Shown here one piece after another: positions 54,117 through 63,589 of a stretch of DNA of 64,000 nt. The stretch covers positions 72,001 to 136,000 of the forward strand of contig NZ_CP076130.1 in NCBI RefSeq assembly GCF_018736065.1. Reading direction: 5' to 3'. The position numbers and the translations under genes were made by a program. The DNA comes from Flammeovirga kamogawensis. Its GTDB lineage: Bacteria; Bacteroidota; Bacteroidia; Cytophagales; Flammeovirgaceae. The notes beneath the pieces were generated by a model. The model was not told the DNA's origin. It did not search any database and saw only the letters and a list, made by a program, of their open reading frames with translations. The stretch's first letter is position 1; every line of letters begins with the position of its first letter.

Positions 54117-57083
54117 ATGATATTGAATTTTACTCTAAATACACAAAATATAGTACAATACCGATGTGGTCAGTTAATAAAAATAATAGCAATTATCTGT
54201 CTTATTCAACTAGAGGTACGAGCACAGGAAAATGATTTTGTTTACGATTTTAATAAGAACGAGTCGTTAGATTGGACTGCCGATAATACATCCTTTTGGG
54301 CTATTGAAAAAGACCCAACCAATACCATAGATGCAATGCATTTAAAGGTAATTTCTAATCCCAAATTAAAGCACATATACAGTATTGAAACAGGAAAAAC
54401 AATACTAAATGTAAGCACAGCAGTAAGAGACAAAACTACATATATTGTTGCAAGTGATTTCGATGGATTGCTTATGGGGATAGATTATGATGGGAATATC
54501 CTTTGGCAAAATGAGTTGTCTGGCTATACGAATCACGATATTTGGTGCGAAGATATTACCAAAGATGGAAACGATGAAATTCTAGCTGCTAATGCAGATG
54601 GTACTTTATATTGCCTTGATCATAATGGACAACTTCTTTGGTCATACAAGCATACAGAAGCTCCTTTGTTTTCGGTTACAGTAGCACATCACGATGGAAA
54701 TGCATACGTAGTAACGGGTGGGTTTGAAATGAGTATTCTGTATATAAATAAAGATGGTGGGTTAGAAAAAGAAATCAAAAACACATCCTATTCAGTAGAT
54801 AAGGCTTGGGGGAAAGATGTAATTCCAACAGGGAAAAAACATATCAATAATTTTTTGAAAAAGTTTTATGATGAAGAAGGGAGCGAGCGTTTATTAGTTC
54901 AAGGTACTCACAATGGAAATGCTGGCGATGGAACTTTATACTTTTTTGAACCTTTTGAAGATACTCCTTACGAAATTGTAAGTGCAGATTTAGGAAAACC
55001 AGTAGGAGGTTTAAACGTTGTGAAAGTAGACGGTAAAGTAAAAGTATTGATGGGGACATCTACAGCTGTAACAGATTCTCAATTTGAGGTATATGACTTA
55101 AAAGATAAAACTCGTGAATACATATTCTTCCCAGATATCCAAAAAGAATTTGATAGGTTTGGTTATAGAATTGTAGAACCTGAAGTGATAGAATTTGAGG
55201 GGAAAACAAATTACTTAACGTTGTTTGGTTCACGTATTTTTCTGTTTTCCACTACATATAGTTCAGATGACGAACGTAAAATAATACCAAATAACTATGC
55301 ATTTAATGACCTTTTTAAAGATACTCAAAATAACCGTTTATTATTGGCTAGTGCTCAGAGTGGTGGTTCTTGTATTCATGTTATAGATATTAATAATAAC
55401 GATTGGGTAGAGGAGTTTCCTGCATTGGAACCTCCTGGTAATATTGCTAAAATTTTAGATAATTCAGCTTCAGTTAGAGAACAAGTAGCTAGTTTTCAAA
55501 GACCAAATAGGGAGAGAGAACCGCTAGAAGTTTATTTTGTATCTGATGAAAAAGATGAATATACAGGGCCTATAATTGAGGCCATGAATTCTAATTCTTA
55601 TGGTGCTCAGTTTTATGCCAATAAGCACATGCCCAAAGTAGAAAACTGGGACAGGTCTGCAATGGAAAATGAGACTTATAAAAATAAGAGAGATGGGCGT
55701 AAAAAATATACACTTACACAAGATGAAGTATTATCGACGTTAACACCACTTTATGAAGAAGGAATTGGTTTAAATACGTGGGGAGGGCATGGAAATGATC
55801 CTTATTTTTATAGTGTAGATACAAAGAAAAAACTTATTGATGCAGCTAAGGGAAAACGGATCAATTTTATATATCCAGAGTTAGAAAGTACATCAGCAGA
55901 GTTTGAATTTGTGATGAATGATCTCCTCTATCCTTTGGCAGAATATGGGAAAGGTAAAAACCTTACAATTAGCATTCGTACAAAACATTTATTCTGGTCA
56001 TCGGTTATTTACAAACCGTTTTGGAGTAGGGTATTGAGTGGTGAGTTTTCTGATGTTTTTGTCCCTTCAATGGAAGAAACAACAGATAAAACAATGGAAA
56101 TTTCTATTGCTGCAAGAATGGGTGTTTGGTCTAGTGGAGCATTAGATAATTGGGGGGTAAGAAGTGCAAGAGACAACCCTAGTTATATTCGTTTACGCCA
56201 GCGTTCGCATCAAATGTTACCCAATCATTTCTTACGCCAAATGGTATACAATATTTCTTGTGGTGCACGTTATATCAATAATTTTGCAGTAGACCAGCAG
56301 TACACAAGTGTGCTATGGGAAATGGTAGAAAAAGGTGTGATTTATGTGCCTAAAAGAGAAGAAATCGTCAGCATATCGCCAGTGCATTTAAGCATTATTA
56401 ATCCTACAGAAAGGTTTATTCATGATGGCAATAGAGTAAAATGGTTAACATGGTTTGATGAAGGTAGAAAGGACGAGACAAACATGCTTTTTGATAGATT
56501 GAATGGCTCTTGGCCTGCATCTCCAACAAACGAATGGGATTTTTCTAGAATAACTGCAAACGTGAAAGATAGACGTTTAAATTTCTTACCCACATATCCG
56601 AATGGTATTGTGCTAATTACGCCACCGCAAAACAAGCATTTTGTGCCAGAAGAGTTACCAAGAGGTAATTTAGTAGATCATTTACACCCTTTATATAAAG
56701 ATATTCTTTCTGAATTTATTTCTGATGGAGATCAATTTTATTCAGCAGATGGGAATTCGTCCTTTACAGCACCTTCATATTCTGCCACTTTTAAAGAAGA
56801 AATTGAAGAAAAAGCAAAACTACTTCCACTTAATGTAACGGGTGATGTTGCATGGGTTGCAGCACAGTCAGATGCCAAACACCTAAGAGTAACATTAATA
56901 GATGGAGGGTATTTAAATCCAAGCGCTAAAACTGCAAAATTAACTTTTCATACAGTAAATCCAGTGAAAATTACAGACATACTTTCTGGTAAAACAATAA
57001 GCGTTTCTTCTGGAGAAGCAGAAGTAGAAATTCCTTGCGGTGGCTTTATTTTCTTAGATGTAGAATTACAAACAGCATTATAA
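54117..57083 (+). CDS. Putative GH150-like lambda-carrageenase (beta-propeller plus C-terminal domain)
   Basis: 988 residues. A signal peptide ends near residue 37 (EVRAQE). Residues about 55-440 hold propeller-like repeats (GDGTLYFF, ADGTLYCLDHNGQLLWSY, MGIDYDGNILWQN). A region of about 490-990 follows with LNTWGGHGNDP, NFIYPELESTSAEFEF and TKHLFWSS. An N-terminal propeller plus a large novel domain at about 1000 residues is how I remember the GH150 lambda-carrageenase. The assignment is from memory and context, not from an alignment. It would be the endo-acting enzyme of the locus. It lacks a T9SS sorting domain of its own; the next gene, one base away, encodes one. Confidence 0.5.
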   Translation: MILNFTLNTQNIVQYRCGQLIKIIAIICLIQLEVRAQENDFVYDFNKNESLDWTADNTSFWAIEKDPTNTIDAMHLKVISNPKLKHIYSIETGKTILNVSTAVRDKTTYIVASDFDGLLMGIDYDGNILWQNELSGYTNHDIWCEDITKDGNDEILAANADGTLYCLDHNGQLLWSYKHTEAPLFSVTVAHHDGNAYVVTGGFEMSILYINKDGGLEKEIKNTSYSVDKAWGKDVIPTGKKHINNFLKKFYDEEGSERLLVQGTHNGNAGDGTLYFFEPFEDTPYEIVSADLGKPVGGLNVVKVDGKVKVLMGTSTAVTDSQFEVYDLKDKTREYIFFPDIQKEFDRFGYRIVEPEVIEFEGKTNYLTLFGSRIFLFSTTYSSDDERKIIPNNYAFNDLFKDTQNNRLLLASAQSGGSCIHVIDINNNDWVEEFPALEPPGNIAKILDNSASVREQVASFQRPNREREPLEVYFVSDEKDEYTGPIIEAMNSNSYGAQFYANKHMPKVENWDRSAMENETYKNKRDGRKKYTLTQDEVLSTLTPLYEEGIGLNTWGGHGNDPYFYSVDTKKKLIDAAKGKRINFIYPELESTSAEFEFVMNDLLYPLAEYGKGKNLTISIRTKHLFWSSVIYKPFWSRVLSGEFSDVFVPSMEETTDKTMEISIAARMGVWSSGALDNWGVRSARDNPSYIRLRQRSHQMLPNHFLRQMVYNISCGARYINNFAVDQQYTSVLWEMVEKGVIYVPKREEIVSISPVHLSIINPTERFIHDGNRVKWLTWFDEGRKDETNMLFDRLNGSWPASPTNEWDFSRITANVKDRRLNFLPTYPNGIVLITPPQNKHFVPEELPRGNLVDHLHPLYKDILSEFISDGDQFYSADGNSSFTAPSYSATFKEEIEEKAKLLPLNVTGDVAWVAAQSDAKHLRVTLIDGGYLNPSAKTAKLTFHTVNPVKITDILSGKTISVSSGEAEVEIPCGGFIFLDVELQTAL

Positions 57084-57084
57084 T

Positions 57085-57756
57085 ATGTCTTACATTAATA
57101 TATCAATAATAGTTTTAATGGTGTCATCATTTTTTTTAGACGCTAGAGCAACAACAAATAGTTTACTCTCAGATACATTATCTGGACCTATAGTCTCGAC
57201 TGTTTTAGAAAGTAACACTTTATTTGTAGATGTGTTGGAAGCAGGAGAATACAATCTATCTATAGATGTTTTTTTAACGTCAGAGAATACCTTAAATAAG
57301 TTCTATTTTCAATTTTTAGATCCTTGGGTTTCTGTTCCCTTTACACTAAATACCATAGAAAAAGGAAAATGGATAACACTTACACAAAAGGTTAAGTTAA
57401 GTGTACCAATAGAACAAGGGAAAGTCCGTTTTCAAATACCGTTAAAAAATGATGAGCTAGTAACTGCAAATGTATATTTCGGGACAATTCAAATTGAAAA
57501 AGTAAGTGATGTAACTGACATCATTACAGATAGGAACATTGTAAAGGTATATCCAAATCCTACTCAAAATGTTATAAATGTTAGTGGGAAAGGGATTCAA
57601 GGTGTTTTTATCTACAATGTTCAAGGTCAACTAATGAAAGAAGTGGTAGCAGATTTTGAAAATATTGCACTCTCTTCTTTTAGAAAAGGTGTATATATTT
57701 TACGAATTCAGATGACAGATAAGTCATTTAAGAACAGGAAAATAATAGTTAATTAA
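57085..57756 (+). CDS. Small secreted protein with T9SS sorting domain
   Basis: 223 residues. Signal peptide about 1-23. A beta-sandwich domain (about 30-145, EYNLSIDVFLTSENTLNKF) resembles a small carbohydrate-binding module. A type A sorting domain follows (VYPNPTQNVINVSG through KNRKIIVN). Its ATG comes one base after the stop of the GH150-like gene, so expression is coupled. It may anchor or present the enzyme at the cell surface, or be a separate binding protein; neither is proven. Confidence 0.75.
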   Translation: MSYINISIIVLMVSSFFLDARATTNSLLSDTLSGPIVSTVLESNTLFVDVLEAGEYNLSIDVFLTSENTLNKFYFQFLDPWVSVPFTLNTIEKGKWITLTQKVKLSVPIEQGKVRFQIPLKNDELVTANVYFGTIQIEKVSDVTDIITDRNIVKVYPNPTQNVINVSGKGIQGVFIYNVQGQLMKEVVADFENIALSSFRKGVYILRIQMTDKSFKNRKIIVN

Positions 57757-57780
57757 GCATATACAGAAATAAGGTTTTAA

Positions 57781-57810
57781 GGCCCTAAATATATTATTTA
57801 GGGTCTTTTT
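57781..57810. terminator. Bidirectional terminator between convergent genes
   Basis: GGCCCTAAAT / ATTTAGGGTC with a five-base loop, then TTTTT on the plus strand. Confidence 0.85.
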
Positions 57811-57834
57811 AGTATTTGATACTTTTAGATTGGT

Positions 57835-59301
57835 TTAATTTTTATGATGAATTAAATTATCAAAAATGAATTGCATATCTGCATCTTGTTTCAATTTGAA
57901 ATATCTTTCAAAGTCCTTTTCAGGAATTGTAATCGTTGGTTTTAATGGTCCCATTGGTACATCTTGATTAGAGAACATCAGCTTAAATAATGGTAATCTT
58001 ACTAAGATTTTTGTATTTGGTAATTCATAAAAAATAAACATACCAGCAAAAGTCTGATTTTTATCTCCTCCTGTGTTTCTACCAATTATTTCACCACGGT
58101 GATGCCTATCAAAAATATCGGCAAAATATACTGCAGCAGAGAATGTTTTTCCACCTACCAAAACATATACATTTCCTGTATAATTGTCTTTATCGTTAGG
58201 GTAATTTCTTACTAGATTATCAAAAAGTCTTTCATTACCAACGTATTCATTATTTAAAGTATCAAACCTTTGATATAAATAATTTTCATAGTCATCAATC
58301 AATTCATTTTTAAAAGGACTTCTATTTTCATCAACTAAATATTCTTTTTTAAGTTTTATAGACTTCATTTTATAATTGAAGTTGTGCTTAAATGTAGTGT
58401 CTGTTAAGAAAGAAAATAATAAAGCAGAAATATTAGGATCACCCCCAAAATTGTTTCTAATATCAATTATAACATCGTTATATTTTTCTTGATTCATTTT
58501 TTTAAAGAATTCACTAAACTTCTTATAAGCATAGGTTTCTGATAAATCAAAAGAATTAACTGTCAGAACACCAACCTTTTTATCTGTATAATATCTACCA
58601 TAAATCGATTGTTCTTTTTCGTAATAATTGATAGGGTAAACTAGTTTCTTAGCAATATCATAAGCTTCATAATAACTAATAGAGTTTAGTTTGATAACTT
58701 TATTTTTTCCTGTTTTTAACTCATTATATTTAATTGAAAATTGAGTTGGCTGTTGTTCAAAAAAGTAAGCATAATTTATGAAGAACATGTTGGATGAATA
58801 GGCTTCTGTATTGCTTTTGTTAAAACCATCTCCACTAATATACTTATTAAGGTATGCTAATATTTCATCAATAGGTTGATTATTGATATGAGTTATTTCT
58901 GTTCCATAAGGTAATTCTTGATCCGTAGCATTGACATACATTTTCCCGTTATTAAAATATATTCCAAGAGGGAAATATAAGTATTCTCTAATTTTTTCAT
59001 CAACAATTTCATCTGTTAGTGAATACGATAAATGCCCGTCTCCTACATAATCTAATGCCTTAATAAAATTATTGAAAGTTGGCTCTTTTGTAAGTGTACT
59101 AAGTGATTGCTCCCTCTTTTTTGCTATTTCTTGAGGAGTAAGGTACTCATTAATATTAGGATGTTTATTGTCTAGAATTGAATGAAGAACTTCTAGGTCT
59201 TCTGTATAATCTTCTAAAGTATAAGACGTTACATTTTCAGACTGAGCAAATAGTTGAATTGATATGCCAAGACATATCATAAAAGAAAATAGTGTTTTCA
59301 T
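57835..59301 (-). CDS. Secreted S41-family peptidase
   Basis: 488 residues with a signal peptide (1-20). YNDVIIDIRNNFGGDPN is the usual S41 block, and S388 in VGGKTFSAAVYFA is the likely nucleophile, as in tail-specific (Ctp/Tricorn-like) proteases. A PDZ-like region (about 130-150, GTEITHINNQPIDEI) precedes it. It probably degrades periplasmic or cell-surface proteins. It is convergent with the carbohydrate operon and appears unrelated to it. Confidence 0.85.
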   Translation of the reverse strand: MKTLFSFMICLGISIQLFAQSENVTSYTLEDYTEDLEVLHSILDNKHPNINEYLTPQEIAKKREQSLSTLTKEPTFNNFIKALDYVGDGHLSYSLTDEIVDEKIREYLYFPLGIYFNNGKMYVNATDQELPYGTEITHINNQPIDEILAYLNKYISGDGFNKSNTEAYSSNMFFINYAYFFEQQPTQFSIKYNELKTGKNKVIKLNSISYYEAYDIAKKLVYPINYYEKEQSIYGRYYTDKKVGVLTVNSFDLSETYAYKKFSEFFKKMNQEKYNDVIIDIRNNFGGDPNISALLFSFLTDTTFKHNFNYKMKSIKLKKEYLVDENRSPFKNELIDDYENYLYQRFDTLNNEYVGNERLFDNLVRNYPNDKDNYTGNVYVLVGGKTFSAAVYFADIFDRHHRGEIIGRNTGGDKNQTFAGMFIFYELPNTKILVRLPLFKLMFSNQDVPMGPLKPTITIPEKDFERYFKLKQDADMQFIFDNLIHHKN

Positions 59302-59452
59302 GATTAAGATTTTATTCTACCTATTAGACATTTTTATGCGTTGATTAGACATCTTATTATTGTTTACAGATGTTAACCTAGCGTTTTGTTTAAACAAAAA
59401 ATGCTAGTTTTCGGTAACTGATTATTACTAAAACCTAAATCAATTAACAGCA

Positions 59453-60004
59453 ATGAAAACTATATTGTTTTTTCTATTTTGTAGTACAATATTGAGTACA
59501 CATTCTATTGCTATAGATAATGAGAGAGTAAACTCTTCAACTCTTGATACAACTCAATCTACAGTCAAAATTATTACATTAGATCAGCTAGAAGCTATAG
59601 TTACTAAATCTCCTAAAAAATATGTTTTACTAGAGATAACAGCTACGTGGTGTTCCCCTTGTGTTAAGGATGTAATGGAGTTGATAAAAAGAAAAAAAGA
59701 GTTTGATGCATTAAATGTTGAGCTAGTATTTTTGTTTGAGAAGAACTCGAAAATTCAGCATATAGAGAAGCTTGTTCCTCCAAACTATAGAAGCTTTATT
59801 GTAAATACTAAAGGGAAAAAACCAAAACAAAATATGAAGGAAATAGGTTTGAAATTATTTCCAGATTTGAATGAGTTTTATTATAGTTGGCCTTTGTCTC
59901 ACTTTGCTTTAGTAGATAAAAATATGAATAGGTTACTTCATCACGATCCAGTGAATGATAGTACTGATATACTCCTAAAAATTAAAGAACTAAACACCTT
60001 ATAA
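59453..60004 (+). CDS. Secreted thioredoxin-family protein
   Basis: 183 residues with a signal peptide (about 1-20, STHSIA). The active site is WCSPC (C67, C70) in LLEITATWCSPCVKDVM. LSHFALVDKNMNRLL is the later strand region. This is a TlpA/AhpC-like periplasmic thiol oxidoreductase of unknown partner. It lies about 150 bases from the divergent S41 gene. Confidence 0.85.
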   Translation: MKTILFFLFCSTILSTHSIAIDNERVNSSTLDTTQSTVKIITLDQLEAIVTKSPKKYVLLEITATWCSPCVKDVMELIKRKKEFDALNVELVFLFEKNSKIQHIEKLVPPNYRSFIVNTKGKKPKQNMKEIGLKLFPDLNEFYYSWPLSHFALVDKNMNRLLHHDPVNDSTDILLKIKELNTL

Positions 60005-60103
60005 AAAGTTGCATGCTTTGATTTTAAGGAGTAGTATCTCTCATTTTAAAAATGAAATACCCTCTCTCATTTCACTTTAAATACTACCTAAAAGGGAGAT
60101 TTA

Positions 60104-60142
60104 TTTTAAGATACATTTCATTTATGGATAGACATCTTAAAA
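60104..60142 (+). promoter_or_regulatory. Inverted repeat upstream of the FAD oxidoreductase gene
   Basis: TTTTAAGAT (60104-60112) and ATCTTAAAA (60134-60142) form a perfect 9-bp inverted repeat spaced by 21 bases, ending 65 bases before the start codon. TATATTTG (60157-60164) just downstream fits a Bacteroidota -7 element. It may be an operator overlapping the promoter. Confidence 0.4.
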
Positions 60143-60207
60143 GTAGTAGTTCTAAATATATTTGATTTAGAAATGTATGATGAATAGCACTGAATATTAC
60201 TTTTGAT

Positions 60208-62139
60208 ATGAAAAGGAGAGACTTTTTTAAGAAATCATCTGGGGCAGTAATAGCCTCTAGTTTATTACCACTAACAGGCAACGCAAAAGAGAAAAAGAAC
60301 ATTACTTTTGATGTAGGAGATAGAGATAAAGACAACTGGTTTCAAGTTGGTGAAGGGAAGAAAGGAGTACCCAATAGAAATAAAACAATCTCTTGTGATG
60401 TAGTAGTAGTTGGAGCAGGAATAGCAGGAATCTGTGCTGCGGTGGCATCAGCTAGAACAGGAGCAAAGACAATTCTTTTGAGTGATCGTTCTGTGATTGG
60501 AGGGAATGCGTCTTCAGAAATTCGAGTAACCGTTAATGGGGTTCAGAATTTGAAAAATGACCATAAAGTAGAAAGAGAAACAGGCATTATAGAGGAGTTT
60601 CAGATAGAGAATTGGTATTATAATCCTCAAGAATCCTACCCTATGTGGGACCATGTAATTTACGATTATTGTACGCGCCAAGAAAACCTAACTGTAATGG
60701 TTAATACTCAGGCCATTGATGCAACTACTGACAAAGATAAAATAACGTCAATCTTGTGCTGGCAAGGGTCTACAGAAACTTATTATTCCATTAATGCTAA
60801 AATGTTTTGTGACTGTTCTGGAGATGGTTTAATGGCTGCACAAGCAGGAGCAGAATACAGAACTGGAAGAGAAGCAAGAACTGAGTTTGGTGAATCTTTT
60901 GCTCCTGAAAAAGCAGACGGTTGGCAAATGGGAGCATCTGTTATGATGATTACAAAAGATATGGGGCGCCCAGTAAAATATATTCCTCCAACATTTGCAA
61001 TAAAGTACGAAGCAGAGAAAATGCATGACCGTAAAATTAAGCAAATGAAAGAGGGGTTCTGGTGGGTAGAACTAGGTAGTGATTTTGATATTGTTGCAGA
61101 TCAAGAAGAAAATAGACATAAATTATTGGGGTACATGCATGGTGTTTGGGACTATGTCAAAAACTCTGGAAACTATCCAGAATCCGAAAATATTGCATTA
61201 GATTGGGTAGGTTCAGTACCAGGCAGAAGAGAGTCACGTAGGTTTATGGGAGACTACCTTCTTAATCAAAATGATTTACAAAATTACAAGCATTTTCCAG
61301 ATGCAGTTGCCTATGGAGGTTGGTCGTTAGATGAACATTGCCCAGGTGGAATAGAAAGCCCAGATCAGCGTCCAAGTTATTTCCATGCAAAATTTAATAA
61401 ACTATACGAAGTACCCTTTAGAAGTTTATATTCTAAGAACATTAGTAATCTGCTTTTTGCCGGCAGGAATGTAAGTGTTACCCACATGGCACTGTCTTCT
61501 ACAAGAATTCAAGCAACATGTGGTTTAATGGGACAAGCTTCTGGAACTGCAGCAGCATTGTGCGTTAAAAACAATTGGACACCTCGGAAAATTGCGAACA
61601 ATAAGATTGATGTATTGCAGGAGCAGTTACTTCGTGATGATGTTTTTATTCCTAACAGACCTGCAAAAGATCCTAAAGATTTACTACGTAACGCAAATAC
61701 AATCATTGCCTCCTCTACCAACTCTGGTAATGTGAAATTATTAACCAATGGAATTTCTAGGAAAGAAATTGGAAAAGTAAACCATTGGGAATCAAAAGGA
61801 ATTAATGCATATTTACAAATGGAATGGGAAAAGCCTATTTATCTATCTAGCGTTGAATTTAAAGGAGATACCAACCTTCAGCGTAAGATTATGATGCATA
61901 AAAACCCTGAAAAAAATAAAGGACAAATCATCGGAATTCCTCCAGAATTAGTGAAATCTGCAATAGTAGAAGTTAGAAAAAATGGAGTTTGGCAAACTGT
62001 AAGCTCAGTGGATAACAATATTACTCGACTAGTTAAAATGCAATTTGATCAAGTAAAAACTACTGGTGTTAGATTACGTCTTAAAGAAACTTGGGGCAAA
62101 GAAAATATTACATTATTTGAAGTTCGTTGTTACGCATAA
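60208..62139 (+). CDS. Tat-exported FAD-dependent oxidoreductase with C-terminal discoidin-like domain
   Basis: 643 residues. The N-terminus KRRDFFKKSSG is a twin-arginine motif followed by a hydrophobic stretch, so the protein is probably exported folded with its flavin. VVVVGAGIAGICAAVA (GAGIAG at 69-74) is the dinucleotide-binding fold, followed by a second conserved block GGNASSEIRV. This fits the FAD_oxidored family. Residues about 510-643 look like a beta-sandwich (F5/8-type or CBM32-like). The family often accompanies sulfatases in marine glycan loci, which suggests oxidation of a sugar or fragment. Its stop abuts the next ATG (TAAATG). Confidence 0.85.
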   Translation: MKRRDFFKKSSGAVIASSLLPLTGNAKEKKNITFDVGDRDKDNWFQVGEGKKGVPNRNKTISCDVVVVGAGIAGICAAVASARTGAKTILLSDRSVIGGNASSEIRVTVNGVQNLKNDHKVERETGIIEEFQIENWYYNPQESYPMWDHVIYDYCTRQENLTVMVNTQAIDATTDKDKITSILCWQGSTETYYSINAKMFCDCSGDGLMAAQAGAEYRTGREARTEFGESFAPEKADGWQMGASVMMITKDMGRPVKYIPPTFAIKYEAEKMHDRKIKQMKEGFWWVELGSDFDIVADQEENRHKLLGYMHGVWDYVKNSGNYPESENIALDWVGSVPGRRESRRFMGDYLLNQNDLQNYKHFPDAVAYGGWSLDEHCPGGIESPDQRPSYFHAKFNKLYEVPFRSLYSKNISNLLFAGRNVSVTHMALSSTRIQATCGLMGQASGTAAALCVKNNWTPRKIANNKIDVLQEQLLRDDVFIPNRPAKDPKDLLRNANTIIASSTNSGNVKLLTNGISRKEIGKVNHWESKGINAYLQMEWEKPIYLSSVEFKGDTNLQRKIMMHKNPEKNKGQIIGIPPELVKSAIVEVRKNGVWQTVSSVDNNITRLVKMQFDQVKTTGVRLRLKETWGKENITLFEVRCYA

Positions 62140-63264
62140 ATGAAAACTAGACCCTCACAAATAGCACTTATAATAGCTCTATTATTTGTAATAGTAGGCA
62201 TGGGAGATATACAAGAATTGAAAGGAAAGAAAGTATATCTTAAACATCCGGGACTTACAAAAGGAGAAACGGGAGCATATTATTTAAATTCATCAAATAA
62301 TGAGTTGTATTATATTGATGTAAAATCTGTGTTATGTGCAGAGAAAGTTTGTAAAGTTGTGCCTGTTAGAGTGGTCTGGAATAAATTTGGTGAATATCAA
62401 GAATTTAAGATGATAAATGGAGCAACTTTAGAGAAATTAGAAAACGGTAAAGTTGTTCCATTTAACACAAGTGATTATAAATTGCTACATGAAATTTTAT
62501 CAGATAAAAAATCTCCTTTTAAAAATTTGACTTATGCAGAAATTACAAAAACCTATGCACATGGCGAAGGAGATGAATTAGATGGACGTTCTGGAGCTAC
62601 AGCCATAATGTTAGAAGAAGGAGAATCTATTATTGGAGCAACATGGACTTGCTACACTCTATGGCATTGGGTACACGGTGATGCTGTTGAAGAAATTAGA
62701 AACTATTCCGCAGAAAATTTATCTGACGATAGGTTATTAGAGGCCTTAAAAAGTAGAAGAAGAAATCAACAAAATTATGCTATAAATGCAATAATAAATC
62801 AGGAGTTGTACAGTAGTGCACTTTGGAGAGAGCTTACAACATCAATAGCATTATATACAGATGACCAAATTCGGTTATTGGTCAATTATTTAGAGAAGGC
62901 AAAGCCATCTGATTTTGATATTTACTGTACAGAATGGTTTCATGAAATCACACCAGAAAAGCATATTCATTTTTTACGTAATTTGTTTAATTCAACACAT
63001 AATATCTCTTCTAAATTTGTAGCTGATTTATACATAAACCTTCCTCTCATTACAGATTATGCAGAGTTCGACGCCTTTATTCATTTACTTGATAAAAGAC
63101 AATTAGAGAGTGAGGAAATCAATGCTTATGTTGGGAGATATCTATCAAATAATACAATTTTTTCTAGGAGGGCTTACTGGTATTTACAAGACAAAAATCT
63201 AACAAAAGAGCAAATTAAATCTATGAAGAAGTATAAGAGAATAAACAAAAAAGTACTTCAATAA
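62140..63264 (+). CDS. Secreted protein with a flavinylation-like DGRSGAT motif
   Basis: 374 residues. The first 20 residues form a signal peptide or anchor. The segment D148-G-R-S-G-A-T154 fits the D-x-x-SGA(T/S) flavin-attachment signal of FMN-binding domains recognised by ApbE, so T154 would carry FMN. IGATWTCYTLWHW follows. CAEKVC (C66, C71) is a possible disulfide pair. The C-terminal half (about 190-374) is helical, perhaps HEAT-like. It directly abuts the FAD oxidoreductase gene, which suggests an extracytoplasmic electron-transfer pair. No ApbE gene is in the window. Confidence 0.6.
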   Translation: MKTRPSQIALIIALLFVIVGMGDIQELKGKKVYLKHPGLTKGETGAYYLNSSNNELYYIDVKSVLCAEKVCKVVPVRVVWNKFGEYQEFKMINGATLEKLENGKVVPFNTSDYKLLHEILSDKKSPFKNLTYAEITKTYAHGEGDELDGRSGATAIMLEEGESIIGATWTCYTLWHWVHGDAVEEIRNYSAENLSDDRLLEALKSRRRNQQNYAINAIINQELYSSALWRELTTSIALYTDDQIRLLVNYLEKAKPSDFDIYCTEWFHEITPEKHIHFLRNLFNSTHNISSKFVADLYINLPLITDYAEFDAFIHLLDKRQLESEEINAYVGRYLSNNTIFSRRAYWYLQDKNLTKEQIKSMKKYKRINKKVLQ

Positions 63265-63589
63265 AATAAATATTCAAAACGTCTTTATGATGTAGTTAAC
63301 TGTAAATATCAATATCAAAATTATTTTTATTTATAGGCAACTACTAAACACTTTTTATAAAAGAAAGGTGGATATACCCAACAATACTTATTAAGAAAGT
63401 AGGTAAAATAGCCTAATGACGTGTTTTTGGAGCATTTTTCTACAAATATTTAGCACAAAATAGATATTCGCTCATTTTTGAAAATTTACTATCCTAGTTT
63501 TTTCAATGTAATCCTCTCTTTTGTAAAGAACTCCATAACATTAATCAATGGATTTTTTTAACTATCAAATAGTCTAATCTAATTTAAAA
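63265..63589. other. 325-base gap before the last sulfatase
   Basis: AT-rich, with no gene and no clear terminator. It probably holds the promoter of the last sulfatase gene. Confidence 0.4.

Noticed and set aside
54117-57756. A frameshift splitting one large T9SS protein into the GH150-like and small sorting-domain genes
   Set aside because: The second gene has its own ATG and signal peptide, and the first ends in a natural beta-strand tail; two genes are more likely.
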